Below, piece after piece: positions 35,101 through 47,100 of a stretch of DNA of 64,000 nucleotides. Source of the stretch: Nipponacmea schrenckii (Eukaryota; Mollusca; Gastropoda; Lottiidae); the NCBI GenBank assembly GCA_030562195.1, contig CM060199.1, positions 20,418,338-20,482,337 of the forward strand. Reading direction: 5' to 3'. Under the pieces are notes generated by a model. That model had not been told where the DNA came from, ran no database searches, and saw only the letters and a list, made by a program, of their open reading frames with translations. How positions within the stretch are numbered: position 1 is the stretch's first letter; each line of letters starts with the position of its first letter. The position numbers were made by a program, and so were the translations under genes.

Positions 35101-38100
35101 TATTTGACATATAACTGTCCTATTTTCTCAACACTGCCTTTTATTTGTGAAACAGTTCATATTTAGTCATTCATTTAAAGTACATGTATGACAATAATTT
35201 AGCGGAAACAATTAACAGCTGTCCTATACTCTACTTCACAATTTGATGAAAAAAATGAAGGATTGAACTAGAATTAAGATTAAAGGGACAGCTGTGTCAT
35301 TGGTTTGACCAAACATACCAAAGACTTAAAAACAGGAATCTCTTACCTAAGCTAATCAGTTAGTGTGTACTATTCACCTTTAATTCCTATTTAGCCGTGT
35401 TTGAAAGTTTAAATCATATCTTGCAGCAATTATAAAGTAAACTTCCTAGTTTAAGGTATTTTTGAATGCATTTTGTAATTTTAATACATTTTTAACTACT
35501 GAAGACTATTTATATATATTCAAGACTCAAATCAATCCCTGGCTAAAACAATGGCTTTTACAGTGTCCCATAAATTTTGTTTATCTTTGATAAATCAAAA
35601 TGAATTTGTATATGTATTTCCAACATTATGTTAATTGCATTACCAGTATTACTTCAACCGTTAACAACTTCCTCAATTAAAAAAAGCCTGAGAGAAATAA
35701 GCTGCCAGTGCAGGATGAAAGAAAGCACCAATATAAATCTGTAGTAAATCAACAGATACTGGCTTGCTGAGATAAATCATTTTACTAATTGATTTGTACT
35801 GTTATTACAAGTACAACATACTTTATGATCATATTGAAAAGGGTTAATTTAATTGTTAAAGGTTGTTACTGCAGTCACAATGAATAACTGCAAATTGGAG
35901 CAAGCTAAGCACTGTTGATTCAACCGATTATTGTTTAACAGCTTTAAGTACAACTATGTAAAAAACAGTGAAAGGAGGTGAGGTGGTGCATCATTTCCCA
36001 AATTTTGAAAATTTTTCAGTCTCTTTTGGCCTAATTTGATGTAAAAGCATATTTTGTGATTAGTGGCGTCATCATGCACTTAGTAATAGTGAAATTGCAA
36101 GGAACCACTGCAAGAAGGCCTTTTTTATGATTAGGGATGTTTTCAAAACCCTGGTTTTTGTGGATTTGCAAGGAACATCAGTAACAGACAAAGGGAGGTT
36201 GGGTAGTGCATCATTTCATTATTAGGTAAAAATTTATTTTAAATGTAAGGAGTGTTACATCCTACTCTTTTGCACCTTATGTGTTGAGAAAGATTTGAAA
36301 TGATGACACTTATCTTAAAGGGCCTTATATGAGGGAAAAGCTTATTGCATGGATTTGCATAGAACATCCAACATAGACAAAAGGAGGTGGGCGGTGCATC
36401 ATTTCTAAACAATTGAAATTTGAATAGTGAAATATAGATTGAAATTACTAAATGTAAATGGCCTTAATTGACGTACAAGAATATTTTGTGATCATTAATA
36501 TTGCAAGGAACCACAGACATCTGATCTTTCGTCCTCTTGGTCTTTGGCTTAGATTTACAGTAATAGCTTAAAGTTCTGAGTTAGAAAGATGTGTTGATAT
36601 ATACCTTACAGATTGCAATGATAAAATATTGTTATCTTTAAAGACTAGATAATATAAAATATAGTAGAGTGGTATGGGAATTTTATGTTGATATTATATT
36701 TCAAGTGTCAAATATGTAAGTGTGATATCGAATATTATTTTATATTACATTTTAAGTAGGTGTTATGCTTAAGTTTTCCTCTGACATTTATAACTATTTT
36801 TTTACTACTTCATAATGTTGAAAATGTTATGTTGGATATAATTAACCAACATAATCTAGAAGCTCATTAATAACACAATTTTATTTTCATGCAAGTCTAT
36901 TTATTGTTTCCAAGGTTAGTTTTGGCTATCTGTATCCCTTTTCAAAATAATAATATGTCTGCCGATTTGTATGCATAAAATTAGAATTGACAGCAGTTTA
37001 TGTTTAAGACTATTTATTACAGCCTTGGGATTTTGACTGTTGTCAGGAGAAGAGTCATATAGGCAAATACCAGATCCACAAAACAAATTCTTATGGATAC
37101 AATTACTAACTTTATTTAAGCGACGTTTCAACCAGCGTTCTCTGGTCTTTATCAAGCAATGAATAAATGTAAAAGGTTAACAAGGTATATATACATGTAC
37201 ATTTAAAACAACAAACGCAACAAGACAAAACATGGGATTAAAACTGATTAGTGCTGATTATTAATAAGGTGGTCATATGCTCTAGGGATAAAGACTCCTG
37301 GATCTCTGTTGATTGATGGGTTATTTCTTCTTATTTGGATGGCTTCAGTAATTTTCCTTTCCTTTTGTTGTTTTTGTTAACTGCAAGTGTTAAGGTTTCA
37401 TTCCAGTTTATTCTGTGGCCTGTATCTTTGATGTGTTCTTGGATTGCTGATGGGTTGTTGGCTGCCATCAGCAATCCAAGAACACATCAAAGATACAGGC
37501 CACAGAATAAACTGGAATGAAACCTTAACACTTGCAGTTAACAAAAACAACAAAAGGAAAGGAAAATTACTGAAGCCATCCAAATAAGAAGAAATAACCC
37601 ATCAATCAACAGAGATCCAGGAGTCTTTATCCCTAGAGCATATGACCACCTTATTAATAATCAGCACTAATCAGTTTTAATCCCATGTTTTGTCTTGTTG
37701 CGTTTGTTGTTTTAAATGTACATGTATATATACCTTGTTAACCTTTTACATTTATTCATTGCTTGATAAAGACCAGAGAACGCTGGTTGAAACGTCGCTT
37801 AAATAAAGTTAGTAATTGTATCCATAAGAATTTGTTTTGTTGATCTAGCACCTTTACTAAATGCCATTTAAAGATTAAATACCAGATCCATTTCTCTGTA
37901 GGATGTTGTTACTTCTTCAATTGTAGGCAAACGAGATGTCAAAAAGTTGTTGTGAAAGTGTTAAGGATAACTCTCTTTAGATATCATTAAGCATTAATTA
38001 CAGCCTAATAATTTATTATGATGTGAAAAATAAAATGTTTTAATGAAATTTGAAAGGGAATAGATAAATCGTGATAAATATTGTGATAAATATGAAATAT

Positions 38101-41100
38101 TTATTATCAATAAGATATCAAGATATAAATAGTTTTTATGCAGACTAACTGTAATTAAATGTATATTTCCATGATCTACATAGATGTGTAATTACTAACA
38201 TTAAAACATGCATTAAATTTTCAATTAAGTGACAGCAATTTTGAGGTTCAGGAAGTATAGAATCGATTTCAATGGTTATATGATAGTGTTATTGATACCA
38301 CTCTAAAATGAGGATTGTAACAAATCTGATGAAGGATTACCTCCTTATGTTTGGAAGGATAAAGATATAGTTAATCCCTATTTTTGACTGAAAATAATAT
38401 ATACCTCATGTACCAGGTATTATAAGACATGGTTTTTTTTTAAGCAGATGATGTTTATATAACATATATGTTTTTATACACCCACATGAATATGGAGAAT
38501 CCTTAAAGTTTCAATTTGTTATCTGAGTAAGAATCCTTAAAGTTTCAATTTGTTATCTGTGTAAGAATCCTTAAAGTTTCAATTTGTTATCTGTGTTAGA
38601 ATCCTTAGAGTTTCCATTTGTTATCTGTGTAAGAATCCTTGAAAGTTTCAATTTTTTATCTGTGTTAGAATCCTTAAAGTTTTAATTTGTTATCTGTGTA
38701 AGAATCCTTAAAGTTTCAATTTGTTATCTGTGTAAGAATCCTTGAAAGTTTCAATTTGTTATCTGTGTAAGAATCCTTGAAAGTTTCAATTTGTTATCAG
38801 TGTTAGAATCCTTGAAGTTTCAAGTTGTTATCTGTGTAAGAATCCTTAAAGTTTCAATTTGTTATCTTTGTAAGATTCCTTGAAGTTTCGATTTGTTATC
38901 TGTGTAAGAATCCTTAAAGTTTCATTTTGTTATCTGTGTAAGAATCCTTATAGTTTAAATTTGTTATCTGTGTTAAAATCCTGGAAGTTTCAAGTTGTTA
39001 TCTGTGATAGAATACTTATAGTTCCAATTTGTTATCTGTGTTAGGATCCTTGAAGTTTGAAGTTGTTATCTGTGTAAGAATCCTTAAAGTTTCAATTTGT
39101 TATCTGTCTTAGAATTCTTATACATGTAGTTTCAATTTTGTTATCTGTGTAAGATTCCTTGAAGTTTCAATTTGTTATCTGTGTAAGAAACATTGTAGTT
39201 TCAATTTGTTATCTGTGTAAGAATTCTTGAAGTTTCAATTTGTTATCTGTGTAAGAAACATTGTAGTTTCAATTTTGTTATCTGTGTAAGAATCCTTAAA
39301 GTTTTAATTTGTTATCTGTGTAAGATTCCTTAAAGTTTCAATTTGTTATCTGTGTAAGATTCCTTAAAGTTTCAAGTTGTTATCTGTGTAAGAATCCTTA
39401 TATTTTCAATTTGTTATCTGTGTAAGAATCCTTGAAAGTTTCAATTTGTTATCTGTGTTAGAATCCTTGAAGTTTCAAGTTGTTATCTGTGTTACAATCC
39501 TTGAAGTTTCAAGTTGTTATCTGTGTCAGAATCCTTAAAGTTTCAATTTGTTATCTGTGTCAGAATCCTTAAAGTTTCAATTTGTTATCTGTGTCAGAAT
39601 CCTAATTATTATAAGACTGGTGTTAATATTCTTCGAAGCAGTAATAGTGCTCATGTGAAATGTATCGGAGGTAATGCCATTCAAAATAGAAAATAAATTG
39701 AAACAAAATATTTTCACTGTAAAAAATTCTTAATAAGCTGACATCAATTGTAATGCAATGTAGAAATAGAAATAATAACCGTAATGAAATTCAAGTACGT
39801 ATGATTATTCTGAAGAATGATAGGCCTGTGTGTGTTATAGTTATTCTTGTGATATATATAAATGTTATCTATCTGCCAGTGTTGAAGTATCATTTATATT
39901 GTAAATGTCTGTAGAATGTCAGGAATGTTAATAAACTTTTTTAATAATACATGTACCTGTACTTATACTGGCTTGTCTGATATAAATGTCATATTGGCAT
40001 TTCCTCTTTGTGATTTTTTTTTACTTACATAAAAACAGGATCAAGAAGTGTCTGTTATTATGTGTAAAATGTACAATCATTAATTGAAAATATATATTAT
40101 TGTCCTGTCGCTTAACGTTTCGGCCTTAACGTAAAAGCCTTCCATAGAAACACTTAAACTTTGGATTCTAAACCGTGGATAAGTAATATATGGATGGGAA
40201 AAATCATGTTCCTAAAGCAACATTTTGACATATACATGAACCATCCGTTGCTTTCACAATCCCAGATTCCCCATCATTAATTTGATTGGTCGAGAGTTTA
40301 CTCTTCTTCCAATTAGATTCCTTGCAAAAAAGTACTGCAGAAAATTGTTTTATTGACCAGACTAAGATCTTTAGTTACAGTTTTATTCTGGAGACAATTG
40401 ACTTGTCAAGGCCATATTATGAAAAAAATGGCTGACCGTGCAAGTTTTGGTTGAGGAGCGATTACGAGCACACAAACTGGCATAACATCTGGGACAGATT
40501 AGAAGAAAGTGATTTACTGCTTGCAGTTAGGGTACAAATGAAAATATCTTTGTTATCTAAAAGTGCCTAGTCTCTTTCTTTTTTTTTTCTGGTTTTGGCT
40601 CAGACACTCGATAGAAAATTTGTTTTGAATTAATGAAAACAATGATTCAATGGAGACCATTATTTTGAATTAGTCCAAATATTAAGAGCTCACTGATTGG
40701 ATACAGTTAGTAGTGATGTATGAGTTGCCAAGGGAGGTAATTAATCTATAATGACGAGAATCTGGGATTGTGGAAGCAACGGTTGGTTCATTTATCCAGA
40801 ACATGGGGAAATTGTAATCATAGACTATATACTTAAAGGGTTTCATCTAGCCAAAACGTTAAACGACAGGACAATAGCATATATTTTTTTGTTTTCTCCT
40901 GTTATGGGAATTTGTGATATAATTTTATATATTGAAATATTTAGTCTGATTTAAAGATCTATGAGAACAGCTAATGGAGCCTAAAATCTGTGAATTATGT
41001 CAAATTTAGACTTCATAAGACCAGCAAGGACTCTCAAGCTCTTAATTTCCAATGAAGATCAACACAATTAATTTCCTTTGAAGTTAAGTCTTTGAAATTT

Positions 41101-44100
41101 TCTCTCAAAATCAGGAACAACCATAAATAAATTTAATAAAAAACATCAAGGAATCATTTCCTTAACCAACTATTGCCTATTTTAATTGTTGGCATTGAAT
41201 CAAAATGAAATGTTTCCTTGATCTCCAAATTTATTTTGTGATGATTCTCATAAAGTGAAATATTCAAGAGCTTCTTGTTAAAAGACAATTATGATTTCCT
41301 TATTTTGTAATGATTCTCATAAAGTGAAATATTCAAGAGCTTTTTGCTTCAAGACCATCCTTAAACATTGCATTGCCTTGTTATCATTAATACATATTAT
41401 ATTCCATAATTGGAAGGCTAATACTTATATCAATTGAAAGTAGAGATATTCTAATGATCCGGAAAAGTCCCTAATTAAGTCATAATAACGAAGGAATTCT
41501 ATTTTCGTTCTGCAAGGTTAAAAAATATCTATAGGTCTCAAATATCATTCAAATCTTAGTATCTTTCTTTGAGTACCCAGTACACAGAGTCAAAAATAAG
41601 TGTTTTGAAGAGTATTTTTCCACATGAAAATGCTGCAAGTCGATGTTGAGGACAAATTGATTTGTGTAAAAGATTGAATTATGATTTTAAATAATGGCTC
41701 AATATGATTATTATCTTTTAGGTAAATATTTTTTGTGAAATTTTTGAACAAAAATGATTCAAGTTAATTTTTGTGTAAAAGGAATGGAATATATTATGTG
41801 AAGATGAGAGGTACCAAATATCATTAATGTTATTTTATGATGGCAGCTTCCCCAGCTGCTAAGAGTTATACAATCTGCTTGTAGAGAAATTACTCGTTTG
41901 GAAGGGTACATAATGATTTGTCTTTCTATTTTCAGATCGTTCACCTGATGTTGATAATGATTCTGATGAAGATGAAGTTCATGATTTTAATGATCCAGAA
42001 TCATCATCTAATGATGATCTTAGTGATGGTGAAATTGAAGAACATGCTCGACGACGCCCGAGAAAAGTCAGTCGCAGTAAAATACGCCCAGTTACGTCAA
42101 GGGTTAGTTTTAACAATGTACGAACAAATTTTGATACCTTGTCGAATATAGATATTGTGCTCCTTTATTTGTTCTGCACTGTTCTGTTTTGTTATTATTA
42201 TTGCACAAGTTTAATTTTTCTTCTGAGCACTGAGAGCTGTGTTGGTTCAGGTGAACTGAAAGTTGCCTTGATGAAAGCACACAGTCAATTTTATAGACAT
42301 TTCTTTTTAATTTCTAAGATATGAATACAGCGTGTAATACATATTGATTGGAAGACATATAAATTCTGATGAAGTTTGCAGATAGATAATAATAAAGATA
42401 AAATGCCTTTTTGTCACAAATATATAGTCTTAATGTTTCATTACATAATTTTCAAGAATAGTGACATCACTATGCACTAATCACTGTGTTTTTGTGTTTA
42501 TGTAATGAAACATGTTGACATCAAGAACATTGTGACAAAGAGTCTTTTTATTGTTATTATTATAGATCTATTGATTGAAACATATATATAATGAAATCCT
42601 AAATAGTAAGAATAATACTGTTTCAGTACATAACAATTCTAGCATAATGATTAAATGCCATTGCTATATAAACAATAGGCTTAAAGGGATAATAGGCGTT
42701 AGAACGCACATAAAAATTTAAAGGGGCACAGGCTTGATTTGTTTCGGACAATCATCCGACAGCCTCAAACACATGAAATCTTTTGTTTAGCTAATCAGAC
42801 ATAGTCTACAGAGCTTACCTTTGAAATTTGAGCCTTCAAATCCATGGGTATACATATTTATCCGTGTTTGAAAATCATAATGTCTTAAGATATTATGAAC
42901 GTCCCGCCATATTGGAAAATGAAAAGAGTTATAAATAGACTACTGCGCAGTAATATGTAATAACAATTGTAGATTTTGTCAACAGGACACACAATTTTCA
43001 GACTGACTGAAGACCAGCCGCGTTCAGCACGGAAAAAAATAAAAAGTGAAATTTTTGAGGTATATTTCAAGGGTATTTTGCGATTTTCTTAGAGCTTGAG
43101 TATTTCTGAGGACTGTTTTAATGTAACAAAGGCCCAAAACGATCACTAAAAATCAAGATTGTGCCCCTTTAAGTTCACTCAAATTTGGACAATAACAGTA
43201 TATATCCATCAGTGGACTTACCTATACATCAAAATCCCTCTAAAATCCGATAAATCCCCAAAATAAAGTACTTAATCATAAAACGCTTGAGCCATCCATC
43301 AAGCGATTTTCAAATCGTGTAAATATAAAGGGAAGTAACTCTAACATGTGGGTTTTCACGCGTCCTTGACCCCTACTGTTTGAATTCCACAATGATGTTT
43401 TAGCATTGATTTACCAGACGGTTTTATTCTCAAACTGAATGGAATCGTCGCTGGCTCACTTTTTTTTAAAATTCCGAATATATTTTTATTGTGGCTTTTT
43501 AAACTTTGGTAAAGTGTGGGATGCATACTTATTTAACTAATAGTCAATATGAAACACAAATATAAGCCGTAGGACGAGTGTATTCTAACGCCTATTATCC
43601 CTTTAATATGATTTACTTACATTTAAGTAATCCCTCGATAGTTGGAAATCGCAAAAAGAGTAGGCTAATGCCTCTGTCCTGGCAAAATTTCCCTCATTGC
43701 ACACTGCATGGTGTTGCCTGTCTTCATTAGCCCATATGGTGCAGAAGAGTAGGACATACAATTTCATTCATTTCCTTTCAATTTACATTTAAGTAAACAT
43801 GATTTTTCAGTGTTATCATATGCACAAATTTTGATGGCCTATTATGTCTCATTGGACTTGGAACTGGTTTCAAAATTGTATGACAGAAAACTTATATTTG
43901 TAATCCAATAAATCCATAAAACTAATAAGTAATAATCCACTAAAAAGCAATTTTGAAAGACCTTTCAATCATCAGCATTTTTTGATAATTGATACATGTA
44001 TATATTGTTATAAAGAGAATCTATTCTTCAGTCATGGTACCTGGTTAGTCCAACTGATGACTATATACTCGTTTTGACTAATACCTCGTTCAGACGGCAA

Positions 44101-47100
44101 AAGTTAAGCTCTCTTAACTATCAACCCTTCTTAAAAGTTAAGAGAGCTTAACTTTTGACTGTTCAGACGATAAAATGACAAGTGGCTTAAAATTCCTTCT
44201 CGAGTCATAAATACTGTCTGCGCATGCCGTGAAATGAACAACTTACGAAAAACATCCGGTACAGTGTAAAATGGCGGCTTCTATGGATTCGTTAAAAATA
44301 ATTTCACTTTTTCTTTTAAACCGTAAAAAGTGTATGGAAAATCGGGATAAAGAGGTGTCAAATTCAAGAAGACAAAACGCGATTTCAAGGCAACGATGAA
44401 TTCGTCAATTTGTACTCAGAGAATCACATCCTGTCCATTGCGCATACGTGTTAAATCAGTATCCGGTGAATTTAAGCCAGGTCCGTTCAGACTTGAAAAA
44501 ATTAGTGGCTTAACTTTTAGACCCTTTTTCGAGCCTATACAGTTCTATGTATTACCATTAATATCATAAATTTAGAATCATTGTTATACAGTTTGTGAAA
44601 CAATATGTTAGGTTGTTGCTGTTATTCTAGTTTTATTATTATTTATTATTATTTATTTTAAACCATAGACTCCACCCTATAGCTTATATTCAATACATAA
44701 CACTTAATATTCATATACCGGTACTACTAACTACCTACATACAGTAATTTTACTATCTCATCATTCAACACTTTCAACTAATATGTGATGTGGTCTTATT
44801 CTAAGGTAGTTCATTCACATCAATACTGTGTTCATTTCTTCTCAAAGCCATTCATTTTCAGTCTAGTCAGATTGGAAAATGAATAATCATTTGTGTAAGG
44901 TTCAGCTGGTAATACAGATCTATTTTAATTCAAAATATTGAAAATGTATAACATTATGATAGAACCTGAAACATGTTGTTGTCTAGGATTTTACACACTC
45001 TGTGTATGATATGTAGCCAAGTTGGTTTGTTTTTTTCAGCCATTGTCTAAACTTGATTTGTTTTTGTGACTGCACAATGAGTCTAGTTCAGTTGTGTTCC
45101 TTTTGGGGCATTGCTACATGAAAGCTTGACTGTTGAACGATGGTTGTATTGTTAAGTTTTAAAATAGTAGGACTTGGGTTTTCAATTTTAGAAGAACTGT
45201 ATTATATGACTTATAAAATATTAAAATATCTGAAAGGAATACTAAAGAGGTTTTCTACTAAGTTTATGTGTATATAGGTCACTGATAGCATTAATTTGCA
45301 TTCATTCCAATTTTCAATCAGATATCTGTGGTTCTCGACTTCACTTCAGTATGTGTTTTATGACATCACTTTTGTACTTATTTTATTATAGTGACATCAT
45401 AAATCGTATATTTCTAGTGGAATTGCATGAGCCACAGACAGATGCAATGATGCAGATCAATGCTATCAGTGTACCTTATACACATTCAAGGAATGGTGAA
45501 TGAATATAAAAATTTTAATCTTGGCCAATAAGAGCTTATTTTCATCAGTATATACCTGCTGCCATAAATAACATGACAGAATTCTTAGGTATAATATGGT
45601 AAATCAAAAATAAACTTAGTAATTATCTATAAAAAAAACCAATTGATTATTGAAAAGGGCTTAATAAATTGAGCGTTTTTAAAAAATGATTTAGTTTTGC
45701 GAGTTTTCCAGACTTGAAGGGATTCTGTTACTTTATGACACCAGGTAAGTTCACTGATGAATATATACTCATATTGACCAAATTGAGAAATAAAATTTTA
45801 TATTCATGCTAAGATGCAGTATTACTTTTTAAGTTTTATTTAAATAATCCCTTTTAAGCCACAAAAAAGACATTTTGGTGTCACTGACACTGTCAGAACC
45901 AAATATAAGTTATAAATTATGATATTCTGAAGAAACATCCTCACCATTTGTGTTTATAGAAGAATTATTCCATTTGAAATACATAGAATTATTATTGCTT
46001 TACAATTACATATATATATAGCTTTTATTTAACATCTGTTTCTCAAGTATTGATTTTGTATTCTTCTACCGGAGTAGGTCTATTGAATTTGGTTGTAGGT
46101 ATTGTTGACTGTCAGTGTAGGCATTTTATAATTTTGTCTGTGTCACTCATATAATAGTTTGGTATTGTAATGGATCCACCTGGATTTTTCTGTTTGTGAT
46201 TTGTAAGATGTCTGAAAATCGGAATTCCTGCTCAATTTCTGTTAAGGTTTGATATTTTTTAGGGAATAGGATATTTAGGTTGATATTGGGCAGGATATGT
46301 GTGATCTTAGAAATTAAAAAACCTATTTCTCTTATGAAGAATTACTGTTCAAACTGTTACCCTATGGCGCTTATGTTTGTATACCTGGACAAAAGTTGGC
46401 TGTAAAGTTGAATAAATGCTCTGTAGCCTATTTTTTGCACCTGAATGGGGTTTTAAGTCCTACTCTTCTGCACCTTATGGGCTAATAAGGACAGGCAATG
46501 CCATGCTACATGCAATGAGGGAAGTTTTGCCAGGACAGCGGCATTAGCATACTCTTTTTGCGATTTCTAACTGTCGAGGGATCTTTAATGTGCACAGCCT
46601 GTAGCACACAGGGCCTCGGTTTATTGTCCTATCTTAACGACTAAATGTTTTTTTCCTTGTCAGTCCCTCTGACTTACATCACTGACAAGGGGAAACCGGG
46701 CTGAAAAAATCTGAAAGTTCATTTAAACCTTTGCTGTGTCAATTGGAGACAAAAGTATAAGTATAAATATGAAGTGAAGAAAGCATGTGTTCATGCTGAT
46801 TTTACCAATTAAATGATATAATATCATAATAATTATTAATAACAAATTATATTTGAATGGCGTAAGATAGTTCTACAACCTAGATTATAATAAATCTTTT
46901 GCTTGTGAAGCAAATAAGATAAATACATACTTTTAATAATTTGTAAATTTTATAGTCAATGAAAATTTAGTTTGATTAATTAATGAGCTCTTTGTGCCAT
47001 ATTAAGAACCATTTTGTACTTAATAACATCTTTTATACCCCTTTGATCTTTCAGCAAAGGAATTTAAAACAAAGATTTATAGCTTTATGGAAAAGATTCA

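Larger units (their letters stand above)
37065..37890. mobile_element. Penelope-like element inverted dimer with 14-bp target duplication
   Basis: The arms 37079-37453 and 37465-37846 are inverted copies, apparently identical apart from the last few bases, around an 11-bp spacer (GTTGTTGGCTG). The whole is flanked by the direct repeat AAATACCAGATCCA (37065-37078 and 37877-37890). Read outward from the centre, each arm encodes the C-terminal end of a Penelope-type GIY-YIG region ([17 protein letters not shown], then [17 protein letters not shown]) followed by an untranslated tail with a hammerhead-like core. Both arms carry the same frameshifting GGAAA duplication, so both were copied from one already defective template. 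Penelope elements are known for such inverted or tandem partial dimers. Confidence 0.85.
22330..41935 (+). other. PACS intron 5, about 19.6 kb
   Basis: The longest visible intron. It hosts SINEs, MITEs, minisatellites, a minus-strand DDE-like gene (24.4-26.6 kb) and the Penelope inverted dimer. I found no additional PACS exon; the phase-1 end of exon 5 joins exon 6 cleanly (G+AT = Asp, giving DRSPDVDN as in vertebrates). Confidence 0.85.
42103..47054 (+). other. PACS intron 6, about 5 kb
   Basis: Contains nested MITEs (42.68-43.61 kb), a SINE fragment, a Harbinger-like remnant, a family C MITE and a SINE near its end. No PACS exon was seen between exons 6 and 7, and the protein alignment requires none. 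Confidence 0.8.

Noticed and set aside
37335..37583. Identical 40-residue hydrophobic peptide encoded on both strands
   Set aside because: An artefact of the perfect palindrome: the same antisense frame of the Penelope remnant appears once per arm.
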